Below, piece after piece: positions 30,811 through 42,768 of a stretch of 64,000 nucleotides of DNA; the stretch's first letter is position 1, and every line of letters begins with the position of its first letter. Below the pieces are notes generated by a model. That model worked only from the letters and a program-made list of their open reading frames with translations, ran no database searches and had not been told where the DNA came from. The DNA is taken from the NCBI GenBank assembly GCA_022496805.1, contig CM040085.1:51944234-52008233 (forward strand), in the 5' to 3' direction. A program made the translations under genes and the position numbers. Origin of the DNA: Pohlia nutans. Taxonomy: Eukaryota > Streptophyta > Bryopsida > Bryales > Mniaceae.

Positions 30811-31022
30811 TTGTAAACCCTATATATGTGCGTCACCTCGTTATTTTGCAGCACATTTGGGTCTCTCTTGCGCTGACAGTGCTCTTCTGTCTTGGATTGG
30901 TAACAGTCCATGCTCAAGGGCGCGGGTGCTTGCAGAGGGACTCCGAATTGCTTGGAAGAGGGGGGTTTTTTTTTAAATGTCATCCTTGAAACCCTAATCG
31001 CAGTGCATCACACATTGCTTCC
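30811..31022 (+). promoter_or_regulatory. Promoter and leader of the kinase-like gene
   Basis: TTGTAAACCCTATATATG (30,811-30,828) combines a telo-box-like AAACCCTA with a TATA box (30,821-30,828), right at the end of field 4. A second AAACCCTAA is in the leader at about 30,990. The presumed start codon is 31,023. Confidence 0.5.
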
Positions 31023-32549
31023 ATGGCCGAGTATGGACATTCGAAACGCAAAGTGGATGACTGGTTCACGGGGAATGCGGAATCCGTTCCTGAAATATCC
31101 CCTGACACACATGAATGCATATCTGAAGCCATTGACGCAGGTGTGGCCAATCCGTCAGGCGCTGGAGAGTCTTCGAAACCCAAGAAGAAGGGGCAGCGAA
31201 GGAATAGGCACAAGCCTGCAAACTCCCCTAGGTGGCCCACCAAGGCTGCCACAACAAAGGTGTATGAAGTGGCGATGCACTTTTTCCAGCAATATTCGAC
31301 CACACTGCTGAATGTTGCTTACATAAAGTAGGGTATGGATGGAATTGACAAGTTAAAAATCCATTTGGATTGACTCTTTTGGACCACTATGCGAGAGGAC
31401 GAGTGGGACGAAGAACGCAAGAAGGAAGATTTCGAGAGATGGTTAGAGGAGCAAGTGCAAACTTGCATCTTCAACCTCGCCCACGTCGCGGAAAAATTGA
31501 TGGGGATAAGACGGGAGATCGAGCCCAACCCTAAACTGCGCGACGTGCACCAAAAAGTGTTTTGGTGGCACGATGCTGTAAAGGGTTTTGCTAAGCAAGG
31601 CCTACACGGGGCTCCTTGGTGGCAAAAAAGCCGGGAGTTTGCCTTTGGACAAGGGGCACCCGGTGGCGTAGTGTTCTTGGAGAAAGGGGTCGTGGTGGTT
31701 CCGTTATCAGGCTCTTTGGTACGAGGGGGGAATGGGAGAGTGCGTAGAGTGATGCTGCAAAACTCCCGGCATATTCCGTCGCACATGGAATTAGCAGGGA
31801 AATTGCCGCTGGACATTGGAAATTTGAAGAGAGCGAGGGAGAAGTTGTCGATTGAGGCACTGGTCTGTCCATGCACTCACCCTGGGGTCATTAAGTTTTT
31901 TTCCCTCAATGACACCACGATGGAATGCTATGCTCAATGGTGGAATAGGGGGACGCTGAAAGATATGTTTGAAGTGGACCACGATTTTCGCGAGCCGGAT
32001 GAGATAGGGGACCTTGGATATGATCCAAATCCACAAACATTGCAGAAAAGAAAACGTCTTATGGCGTACAGACGGAATCGTACGGAGTTGGCGTGGGCAT
32101 TGGTGTGCATAGTGGACGCAGTACAACAAGATCGAGTTCTGCACAACGACATCACCCCATCAAATATATTGCTCCATTTCCCGGATGAAAGTGGATTGAT
32201 CGTGTGGATCGGGATATGCGATTGGGGAATGGGCAGCCGCATCAAAGAGGAAACACCATCCTTGTACTCCCACCGAAGCATTTCCGAATTAGAGAACTCG
32301 AGGGCAAGCCGGTGGTATGTGGCTCCAGAGATGCACTACCTCATTGGAGAGCATGGAAGCGATCTATCTCCAAGCCGTGTGCGAAAGCCATGTTATAACA
32401 TACACACAGACGGCTACTCGGTTGGAAAAATAGCGCAGCGTATATGGAAAGAGGACCGAAATAATGTTCGAATGATTCCAGACAACACTGCAGCAATGTA
32501 TTTTGACAGGATATTGAAAGAGTTATGTGCTCCAAAATCCAAGAATTGA
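31023..32549 (+). pseudogene. Protein-kinase-like gene with two in-frame stops
   Basis: A single frame from ATG 31023 is interrupted by TAG at 31,329-31,331 and TGA 48 bases later, then runs open from ATG 31389 to 32549 (386 residues). Before the stops lies a basic stretch (KPKKKGQRRNRHKP). After them come kinase motifs: catalytic loop VLHNDITPSNILL (Asp and Asn present), CDWGMG in place of DFG with the Asp kept, and RWYVAPEM for the APE motif. I could not find a convincing glycine loop or beta-3 lysine, so it may be an atypical kinase or pseudokinase even in the downstream frame. The downstream 386-residue frame could be a gene of its own. Flanked by GGACGG fields 4 and 5. Confidence 0.65.
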
Positions 32550-32869
32550 CGTTCAGTTACGCATGCGGTGAGGAGCCTTGAAGGGAATCCAACTTTCTGG
32601 GCTCCACCGCAGTGCTGCTACCGCGAGACTCGCAAGGAACAAGACATCTTCGCGAAGCAGAAGGAGATCGAAGAGTAGACAAAGGTAAATAGTATTCAGT
32701 CAGAAGAGTGCAAATTAGGAGATGAGGTTAGTGTTTAGTATAGCATCGGTGTGTTCCACCGTGCGGGGTACGCTTCTGACCCTTTTTATACGAACTTTAC
32801 ATCGATATATAAATAAATGCCCATGTTCACAACTCTCATTGCACGCGTATTACGTTTAGATAATGGTTT
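32550..32869. other. 3' region of the kinase-like gene
   Basis: About 320 bp without a recognisable gene. It probably includes the 3' UTR. GGACGG field 5 begins after it. Confidence 0.4.
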
Positions 32870-33455
32870 GGGTCCGTCGTGGAGCCTCTGTGTTACTGCA
32901 GGACCGTCCAACGAGATGGACGGATTGTACTAGGGCAAGAGCGTCCAGTCCGGTCCGTCCACGGTTTGACCGTCCAACCTGGCCTGTCCAACCTAGTCCG
33001 TCAACCCGAGACCGTCTAGGAGGGACCGTCCAACTTGTCCGATTGACCGTCCAACCAGGCCCGTCCCACGTGGCCATCCAACTAGGCCCATCGGACGTGC
33101 CCGTCCAACTAGGCCCGTCCCACGTGGGCGTCAAACTTGGCCCGTCCGATCCCGCCGTCCAACTAGGCCCCTCCGATCTGGCCGTCCAACAAGGCCGTCA
33201 GATCTGGCCGTCCAACTAGGCCCGTCGCAACCGGACGTCTAACAAGGCCCGTCCCACCTGGCCGTCCAACTACGCCCGTCAGATCTGGCCGTCCAAGTAG
33301 GCCCGTCCCACCTGGCCGTCAAACCCGGCGCATCCGATCTGGCCGTCCAAATAGACCCTAACCGTCAAAGCCGGCCTGTCCAAGCTAGCCATTTAACCAG
33401 GCCCAACTCACGTGTCCGTCCTACCCGGCCCGTCCCACGGGGCCGTCCAACCCGG
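32870..33455. repeat. GGACGG word field 5
   Basis: CCGTCCAACTAGGCCCGTCC-type words in near-regular 18-20 bp spacing, here almost all in the CCGTCC orientation on the plus strand. No gene. Confidence 0.8.
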
Positions 33456-33512
33456 TGTCGACGAAATCCGTTGGGTGCACGTGCAGTAACCCTGCCCCCG
33501 GCCACCTCCCAC

Positions 33513-33520
33513 TATATAGG
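33513..33520 (+). promoter_or_regulatory. TATA box for the hAT transposase gene
   Basis: CCCAC TATATAGG AGGC lies 65 bp after the last CCGTCC of field 5 and about 240 bp before the ATG at 33,755. Same order (word field, TATA box, gene) as at 30.8 and 24.9 kb. Confidence 0.5.
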
Positions 33521-33754
33521 AGGCTCTCGAGGCTTTTGCCAACACCTTTCCTTGGTGTGCTCTGGTCTTCCGACCTGGTTGGTGTACAGCCATTGCGTTA
33601 GAACGGAGCCTAGGAAGAGTGGGTTGGAGGAGCACAGGCTGTTACACCAACAAGTGTTTTGCCCCAACCGCACTACATTCAGAATACTAATTGTGTGTTC
33701 CCTTGTGTTTTCTTGTGGGATGTGTGGGGCTGTGGGCTATAGTTAATAGAGGCA

Positions 33755-36700
33755 ATGGGAGGGGGGAGGACCTTATGGGAGCCATGGTATATTATAAAAC
33801 CCGATGGTAAAATGGAGTGCAAACTATGTTCAACAGCAATCAGCTACCGGAAGGACCGCCTACTGTGGCATTTGGGTTGGAGGCGGGATGAAAACATATC
33901 AGGGGTCAGACGTTGTACTAAAGCGAGTGCAGCTGTGAAGGCTTTGTTTCATAATTGCGGGGGTAACGTGCCCCCAACTCTTGAGGTTGAGAATGACCGC
34001 GAGATGGAGGATACGTCACCGGCAGCAAATCCCGTGCACGGGCCGCGCAGAGAGAGGAACATGGAGGCATCGGTGTCAGCGTCAGTAGAAGGAGGGGGAA
34101 ACACCACTGTCACGGGTTCACACGTTCGTTCATCGGAGCCGCTAGAGTCAAATGTAACACCCATCCGAACCATGAGGCAAGTATCATTACCGGAAGGTAT
34201 GAATACATCGAATAAACAACTGTTGGACAAGAAGTGGGCTAATTTCTTTTATGAGGCTAACATACCGTTCAACGTGGCAAAGCACCCCGCCTTTGTGGAC
34301 GCAGTTGAGGCAACGTCCAAATCCAAAGTCGTGTACAAGCCTCCCTCGTACAATGCGATTTGGACAAAGCTTATGAAAGCCGCAAAGGACGAGGTCGCAA
34401 CAATGGTGAACAAGAAAACAAAGGGCTCGATCCACAAGTATGGCGTGACGATTTGCTCAGATGGATGGGACAATGTGACAAACCGACCGTTGATCAATGT
34501 TATGTTGGCATGTACAAGCGGAGAGGTTTTTCTGGGTTCGGTTGACACTACGGGAGAATGTAAAGACGCAAATTACGTGGCAAATTGCATGATCAATTAC
34601 ATTGAGGCGGTTGGCGCAGAGAACGTGGTACAAGTTTGCACTGACAACGCTGCAAACATGATTGCAGTAGGCGAACTGTTGGTACGTCGATTCCCACACG
34701 TTTATTTTCAAGGGTGTGCTGCACACGCTTTAGATCTCTTATTGGAAGACTGAGGGAAGGAAAGATGGGTGAAGCACATGATGAAACGTGCGCGGGCCAT
34801 AGTGTCTTTCATTCGCACGCACCACATGCCGCTTGCCATATTCCGTCGACATTCTCCGAATTTGATACTGAAGAATCCGGCTGAAACACGGTTTGCAACT
34901 ACATTTCTAATGGTGGATCGGTTGGTGAAAATCCGACAAGCCGTGGAGCAGACGGCCGTGGACCCGGATTGGAACGACTACGTGGACAGACTAACAAAAC
35001 CGGCAACAAGGACGAAAGCAAACACGGCTAGACGATACGTGCGATCAGATGGGTTCTGGGGGACCTGTGTAAATTTCGTGCACATGGTGGAGCCCGTGCT
35101 AGTAGCGTTGCGCGAGTTCGACGGGAAGCACCCATGCATGGGCAAAGCATGGTTAGTAATGAAGAATGTGGAGAAGCACGTCTTTTCGTTACGGGACCCA
35201 CCATTTTCATTCAACGAGGAACTTGCCGAGAGCGCGGAAGACCAATTTCAGTCCCGCTGGCACATGTTGAGGACATATCTGCACTATGCAGGCGCTCTCT
35301 TGAATCCCTATCTACTGGACGAGGTCACCCTGATAGATGACTGGGAGGCTACAGAGGCCGTAGTCAGAGTGTTGCGCAAATTAACGACGAACGACGTTGC
35401 ATTCGCATCAGCGTTGTCAGAATATCAATCATTCAGGGACCACCGAGGAATATTTGCTGGACTTCCAGCCGCGGCTGCGTTGAATTTGGAACCACATGAA
35501 TGGTAGGACCTACTTGGCGCTGGAGCTCACAAGCTTGCACCGATTGCAAAACGGATTCTTGCACAAGTGTGTTCTGCTTCATCTTGCGAACGAAACTGGA
35601 GCATGTACTCATTTGTACACAAGAAGGTCCGCAACCGACTAACATCCGAACGAGCAGAAGAGTTGGTTTACATTTACACCAACGCAAGGACCCTCCGAAA
35701 TAGGGGCGGCGCAAACTCCGCAGCATGGTATGCGAACAACATGTTGTCCAAAGACTCTATGACGGAGGAATCTGATGGTCTGGACCGGGGGTCTATATTT
35801 TTTGATTCAGATAATGACGACTTGGACGACGACGATGATGGACCATTCGGCGGGAATTCTAGAAGGGGACCAAGAAGCCCGCTAATTGACCCAGCCGTGT
35901 TTGATTTTAATGACGTTGACAATAACTACGGCGACGACGACGGAGACAACGGTGGAGGGCCGGAGCTAGCCAATCCAATGGACAATGGTGAGAACGAGGA
36001 TGTCCCTGCAGTACCGCCAATACCAGAAAACAACAATGACACTATAGTGGTTGAAGAGCCAGCAACTATGGCAAGCCTCGAGGAGCAACAAGATGGACAA
36101 GGAGAGGAGGCGAATGAAGTAGTTGGTACCCAAGAATCGTCTCCAAATTCTCCACACCGAGAAGGTAATTCAGGTGATCGACGGGAAATGGAACCGATAC
36201 AGTTGCAAGCAGCCTTCGTAGGCTTCGTCGCCCCCCGTCGGACAGTGTGGATGTTCTTACTCCATCCACCCAAGATTCATCAGTACCGTCCTCGTCAGCA
36301 ATGCCCCCGACACGCCCCCGTGAAATTGGTCCATTGATAGGTACGCGGTTGACCGGTTAGGCCCAACGTTGAATATGACACTGCGCACAAGAGAAATCCG
36401 ACCGATAGAAAGAAGTGGACCTCAAAGGACCAATCCCCAGAAGCGTCCACGAGAACAACTCCCTCGCCTTTCTCACAACGACTGTGCAACTCCAACTACC
36501 CGGACGACCCGCAGAAATAAGCGTATGCGGCAATCTACCCAACCGTTCGCTAGCGAAGTCAATTTAGGAGGGCCAAATACAGATGGTGTGCTGGATGCAA
36601 GCGGTCGACGACCTCTAAAAACACTTTCCTCTCTTGAACCACTCATCGGAAACCGACGTCGCAATGGCCCTGCCGGGAGTAGCAGTACAAGATCTGACGA

Positions 36701-36845
36701 TAATGAAACCACAGACGACACCGCAGGTAATAGCGGTGAGGTTCCGGGAGACAGTGATTTCGTAGTGAACCGACCAGGCCCACCTCCAAGCCCGGACAAT
36801 GATAGAGCGGACCCAGGAGCACCTAACGCTGGCACCTCTGTCTGA
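33755..36845 (+). pseudogene. hAT-family transposase with two nonsense codons and a frameshift
   Basis: One frame from ATG 33755 carries a BED-type zinc finger (CKLC...LLWHLGWRR, residues about 20-45), a DUF659-type catalytic part (GVTICSDGWDNVTNRPL; VCTDNAANMIAVGELL; GCAAHALDLLLED) and the hAT C-terminal dimerisation region (SASSCERNWSMYSFVHKKVR). It is broken by TGA at 34,751-34,753 and TAG at 35,504-35,506. Both stand where tryptophan is expected (ED-stop-GKERWVKH, HEW-stop-DLLGAGAHKLAP). After 35.7 kb an acidic Asp/Asn/Gly-rich tail follows, and a frameshift near 36,225 in a C run moves coding to another frame ending at 36,845. The transposase would mobilise an hAT element, but this copy should be inactive. 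Confidence 0.85.
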
Positions 36846-37209
36846 GTAACTAGGAATGCAGTACATTGAGGGTTATAACTTATGCCTCTAAGACATACAG
36901 GGCTTAGGGTAGCTTCTCGTGCAATGCTTAGGCATTGGGCATACGGTATACATTATTATACTCTGATATGTAATCGCCATGTTTTCCTTCACTGTTATTT
37001 CAAATAAATAATCAAAATGGGGATTCATTTTCCTACGCATATGTGTACAGTGTACAGTACAGATGATGTACAAACCATGTCCGAAGTCGTGACCATGCCA
37101 ATAATCATACGCAGTGTGGCCTTGTGGATGGTTGGTTGGTAGTGTGCCCTTCTAAAGTGCAATTTCGTTTCATTTGTTCCAAAAATTAAAATCTGAACAC
37201 TCTGCCAGG
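36846..37209. other. AT-rich spacer
   Basis: Region downstream of the hAT gene, with a GTGTACAGTGTACAGTAC run at about 37,042-37,060. No gene seen. Confidence 0.4.
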
Positions 37210-37440
37210 TAATTAAGTTGACGGGTTGGCCGTGCAGTTGGCACGCGGCCCAGTCCAGCAGTCCAGTCGACGAGCGTGCGCGCCAAACCGTCCAGTCGCC
37301 GGGCGGGCCGTCCGGTCGACGCCCGGGCCGTCCAATCGACGGCCGGGCACCTTAAACCGTCCAGACGCCAGGCGGGCCGTCCAGTCCGCCAAATCGACGG
37401 GCGGGCCGTCCAGTGGACGGCCACCTGGACGGCCTTGGAT
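37210..37440. repeat. GGACGG word field 6
   Basis: GGGCGGGCCGTCCAGTCG-type words. It lies next to the point where the second ParB-like gene copy is cut off. A GACGCGTCACGACGCGTC patch follows at about 37,534-37,551. Confidence 0.75.
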
Positions 37441-37561
37441 GAAATTCATCCAGATAATTTACCTTGGGTAAACCGCAAGGGTAAAAATTTCCACATTTTT
37501 TACCTTCGCGTCGGGATGCAGACGCGATCCTGACGCGTCACGACGCGTCGCCACTGACGTG

Positions 37562-40400
37562 TCACGACATCCTGACGGAAATCAGTGGCGTCACGTCGGG
37601 ATAGACAACCTTGCTTACATCGCATCTCCGGCTCCGAGAGTGACGACGGCAACGTGCCCGGACAAGAGAGGTTGCCAAAGGATCAGTCAACATCTGACAG
37701 TTCCAACGATGGGGAGGACGCGGAAGACGAAGAGGACGAGGAGAGCGACGGTGATCGCGGCAACGACAACATCGATGCCGAAGCAATGAATTTGGGCGAT
37801 GATGTTGGCGATGCTGCACCGGATCGGAGTCGGGGTCCAACGGGCAAGGGGCCTTCTCAGCAGTGTCCTTCACCTTCTGGGCCTTCTTACGATCGGACTC
37901 CTCCCGTTTCTTCACCGCCTTCTCTCTGGCTTCGTCATCCTCCACATCTGCAAGCTCAATGATGTCTTCAGCTGCAATTGCCGCTGCCTCTGGATTTCGC
38001 TTCAGCTCCGTCTCTTGAATTGGCGTGAAAGATGTGCTGCAATCCAGGTACCAAGCGCCAGAGTTCAAATGCGTAGTAGTCCACATACGCAGCTGAGCCG
38101 GCGATAACATACAAGCGTCTGAAGACCGGTCCAACCAAGTGTTGAGGAAGACAGGGAGATCTTCTTTGGTGATGGCCTTTTTGGGAAGGAGCTCAAACTT
38201 GAAATATCTACAACATTTCAATGTTAATTAAATAAACAAAGAACAATCATACATTCACTTGATATGAGAATAATGACATACAATTCACATTGCATTAAAC
38301 AAATCCGTGTCAATAGATAACACTCATTCAATTTGAAAACAAATTCATATTCATACTCAATAGACAACTCAATAATAAGTTTTAAAGTTCACTTCATGAA
38401 TTAGAAACATAAGAAAATAGTTTAGTAACTGTTTTGAGCACACCTAAAGATTACACGTTTCACAGCAAGGTCAGACCCCTTGAATGAAGAGAAATCCTCA
38501 GATTTCTTGAAATGATCATGCCCCTTGAAGTAAGTTAGAAAGGCATGGTCCCAGAGTCGAATCCGCCACTCCTCTATGAAAGCACTCAACGATAGAGGCT
38601 CAAGAGGAGAGTCCATGGAGATGGTAATGTTATCAGCACGAACAATATCATCAAAGTACTCTACTGCCTTCTCTTCAATCTGCAATTTCGTGAAGTATAT
38701 TCATCAACATTAATTAGTGACCTTGTAAACAATTGATCACAAATCCAACTAGAACTCAAATATAAATCATGAGGAAAAATTAGAGCACATGAACTCAAAT
38801 AGATTAAATGGTGTATGAATATCATACCCCAGCCCACCAACAAGCCTTGACAAGAAAAATTCCCAACTTTTCTTCATTCAAAGGTTTGGGAGGGAAACGA
38901 GATGCTTCGCGGGTTGCCACGGATGAGTTGAACAGTTTTATCCATTTAACGTTATGAACATGAGCTACATTAGAAGTAGCAATGAGTTGAAGTTTCTCCA
39001 ATGTTAACTTGGGGGTGGAGTTCAACGTCCAATGTCTCTCAATCTGCAACGTTTATATCATGACAATTAGCATCGTGCTTCAATTTCCATATCATTTAAA
39101 CAAAAGAAAATTAAATTGATTCATACCTCCTTGAGAAACTCATCCCCAATTGCAGGGTTTGCAACGGCAGCCAATTTCCCAAGCTTGACGCTCATCTTGG
39201 CCGTCTTCTCTTTAATTGCTGCAGGCATAGCGGTAGCAATACTCCTAGCAGATATATCGTCAGGATGGCTTTGTTCACGATGCAGTCGAGCAGCAAGATC
39301 AGCAGCAACAGCGATCTCATGCTAAATATGCACAAACAATTGCAACACAATTAGTATTATTCATTTCATACACGTTTGTAAAAATGTTAAAGACAAAATT
39401 GATAACAAGAATAAAGCATGTACCCGAAATATGAAGGCAGTAAACACCTCAACCGTTAAATGGTACCATGAACGCTTGGAATTGTTCATTTGACATTTCA
39501 ATATCTCTACGGGAGAGAGGAGTTCATTGAACATCTCCAATGGCATTACACCATACTTCTTAACCCTGAATAACGTGTGAACCAGACTGGTCTTCACGTG
39601 TGAATCCTCCGTGTGTCTAAATCAATACAATGAAAGAGAAAATGAATACAATGAAACGTTTTGTAAAAAAATATCTCACATAATCATATAACAATATATA
39701 GACAACATGAACTAAATGATTGTTGTGTTAGGAAAAAAACTCACTTATTGATGTCATGCATAACTTGCATGACAAGACCAATCCGCCCTCTAGTGTCAAG
39801 AATGATGGCATCAACGGAGTAGTGTCATGAGGGCTCATTCTTATGAAGCCTCTCAATGTGGTTCATCCAAGCTATTCTACGGTGGTTCCCATCACACACA
39901 AAGAACATCCGATTAACATACTGTTGCATTCCCGGAACACCACGGAGATACTTGTTGAATTTCTCATTTTCCTCATCCCACAGTGGCCCCCATTTCACCT
40001 TGTCCTCCTGAGTGACCTCTTGAATATCACCTTGTTCATTGGAGAGGGAGACATAGAAAACAACTGCACCATCTCTATAGCCATGCACAAACTCTTCCTC
40101 AAGTTTTGTCAAATCACATGAGAGAGTAGGTCTCACCATCGGCATCACAACCATTCTACACAATGGGATGTGATGCCGGGAAATATGCACCGGTTGGAGT
40201 GTGAGGTTAGCAATAGTAGCCACAGCATTCAACTTCCGGCGGCTCCGTATAACATCTTCGCTTGCCCCCAACGCTGCTTCATCGTCATCAACCTCCTCAG
40301 CATCATGATCCGCGGCCTCTTCATCTCCGCCACCTAAAGAGGGTTGAGGTTCGGGGCTATCCTCCACCGCCAACTGCTCAAGAGTTTGTGAGATAACATC
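37562..40400 (-). pseudogene. Second ParB/Srx-like gene copy, lacking the methyltransferase part
   Basis: Exons on the minus strand match exons 3-8 of the gene at 15-22 kb in order, phase and content: 40400-39745, 39616-39424, 39321-39127, 39043-38828, 38679-38445, and from 38208. Paired motifs include FFVCDGNHRRIAW with FYVWDGNHRVTAW, WYHLTVEVFTAFIFR with WYSLTIDIFISFLFK, and LNSGAWYLDCSTSFTP with LQSGCWYLDCRGNFTP. A TGA (39,825-39,827) replaces the TGG codon present in the first copy. The last exon loses similarity in its low-complexity part near 37.8 kb, and the methyltransferase exons are missing; GGACGG field 6 follows. Residue similarity between the copies is modest, so the duplication is old. 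N-terminal exons were not found. Confidence 0.75.
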
Positions 40401-40429
40401 CTTTACACGAAAACAATTGCACAATTAAT

Positions 40430-42370
40430 AACATCAACCACGAACATTACAAATCAACAAAACTAGCACTAACACAGGTACCAACCCTAGCACTAACACA
40501 ACCGTGATGTGCACCATCAAAATCGTCCCAAGCACGTACAACTTGCAATACAAGCAATACAAGTGACACCAATGTGACGTGCACAATCATTGATGGCCAG
40601 ACACAATAAATAGGACACGAAGAGCATTATAGCACCAAAACGAACGGTCACGATAAGCACCACGCTTACTCACGTGAAGTGCACAAACACCACGAGAACA
40701 CGTGACCAACACACAACAACCAGCGGGCACGAGCACCAGCGGGCACGAGCATTTAGAAATGGGAACACTAAACTTGCACCAAAAGTCCTTGATTACCAAT
40801 GCCATCACGACGCCGTGACGCACACAACCACAACACCATGACAAGCACCTTTGAAATAGGGTCACAAGCAGTACAACACCACGGGCACAAGCATACACTG
40901 CTGGAGCACAAAACATACACTGCTAGAGCTGACACTGTTGGACACTCTCTCACACATCTGGACACGAGCTTACACGGCTGGAGCACGAACATACACATTG
41001 CGAGCACGAACTTACATTGCTCAAGATTACAATGAAGGAGCACGAACATACACTGCTGCGAGGACGAGAGGACGAAATCACCATGAACACTAGAGCACAA
41101 GCATGAGAATCACTAGAGCCGCGAAGCTTAAGCACAAGCGTGAAGTGCACTAGAACCACGATGACAACCACGGGGGAATAATTAGTACCAGGATGCCGTT
41201 ACGAGCACCACTTCACAAAGGCCGAAGCACCGCAGCACTGATACGAGCTTACACAGCTGGGGCACAAACTCACACTGCTGGACACAAGATTACACTGAAT
41301 GACATGCTCTTACACTGCCGGAGCCATGGACACGAGCTCACACTCCTTGGTCTTACATGGTCTAACATTTGGCAATTTTCCATAGTCAGAACTTCATGCC
41401 CCGCACTCCTGGGACCACTCACCCTAAGGAACTCCACACATAGCGAAATCTCCCAGCACTCGGACTCGACACGCAGCACTCCAATGCCACTCGTCACGCA
41501 CCACTCCCGGGTCTGGTCATTACACACTCTCACGGTCCCTCCACACCTAGCCGTCACTCGTCACATAGAAAACTCTCGCCATGGGACAGTCCCGAGACGC
41601 CATGGGCTCTGGGAATCGCCACGATGTGGGACAAGTGATATGGGACTCGTCCCACTGTCCCACTCCACGAACGCACCACCACGTCAGCATTACCAGGGCA
41701 CAAGATTACGCTTCTGGACACGTGACACAAGCATGACAACGAGGGCAATTCCATTCTGCGGGCTATGGCAAGCATACCACGAAACCTATGGCGAACTCCA
41801 CTTCATAAGCTCGGCTAGATCAAAGGTCAAGTGCCAGTTTATACAATCCGCACCAAGGGGCTACCGCACCACACCAAATGGACCATCGGTCCCGAGGCTT
41901 CACCGTCGGAGCTGGGCCTTGATCACTCGGGGGGCGGTGATAACCTCGCCAAACAGGGTCACCACGGCCACCAACATGGCGACCGCGGACACCACAGCAT
42001 GGCGACGGCGGCCACCACCATGGCCACCAGCATGGCGACCGCGGCCACCACAGCATGGCGACCACGGCCACCACCATGGCCACCGCAGCTTGATCAAGGC
42101 AAGCAGGGCTAGAATCACCATCGGTACCAAGGGTCCAGTGTCGGAGCAGGGGCTTGATCTGTCAGGGACGAGGTTTTGAGAAGGAGCGTGATCGAGCGGC
42201 GACAAGAGCGCGACGAGAGCATGACAATATGAGAGCTTGACGATAGCGCGTCACGAGCTTGACGAGAGCGCGTCACGAGTTTGACGAGAGCGCGTTACGA
42301 GTTTGACGAATGCGCCACGAGCATCACGAGCGTTACGAGATTCCAGACGAGCTTTACGAGCATCATCAGT
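40430..42370. repeat. Degenerate CACGAGC/ACACTGCTGG minisatellite region
   Basis: About 1.9 kb built from imperfectly repeated words: GAGCACGAACATACACTGCT and variants at 40.87-41.35 kb, GGCCACCACCATGGCCACC at about 41,960-42,085, and a clear 22-bp tandem (CGTCACGAGTTTGACGAGAG core) at 42,249-42,320. Open frames on both strands are low complexity (His/Thr/Arg or Cys/Ser/Val). I do not support any as a gene. Confidence 0.6.
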
Positions 42371-42768
42371 CACGACCATGAAAGGCTACAATACCAGAGT
42401 GAAGAGCAGAAACTCGACCGTGACGAGAACAAGCAATGGGTACATTGATCAAAGTAAAATTCCAAAATAAAACCATCTGCCGCGAGGCTAAACCCACGGT
42501 CCTAGGCATTATGAGCGTTGACCAAACCCTGAACGAGCGTGACGAGCACTGTTCTATGCCCCTCCAGGACTGGCACCAAAACTAGCGTGACATAAATCCA
42601 GACGAGCGACCAACGTGAGTACTAACGAAAACGTGGCGAGAAGAAGGACAAGTGTGACAAGGAAATGATCAAAATGCCAAACATTCAACCTCTCCCCATT
42701 CGACCCCTCACGGATTGCCTACCTCGCAAAGTATAATGAAACGCACCGCACCACGATTACACGACAGG
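42371..42768. other. Sequence left of gypsy A
   Basis: No gene or repeat recognised. It still contains scattered CACGAGC and GACGAGC words like the neighbouring minisatellite region. Confidence 0.35.

Noticed and set aside
30381..30989. 202-codon plus-strand frame in field 4
   Set aside because: Reads through repeated CCGTCC words and across the TATA box of the kinase-like gene; low-complexity RPSRRRAGRP only.
41193..42179. 328-codon plus-strand frame
   Set aside because: Degenerate minisatellite translation (His/Thr/Arg-rich) with no recognisable domain; similar frames exist on the other strand.
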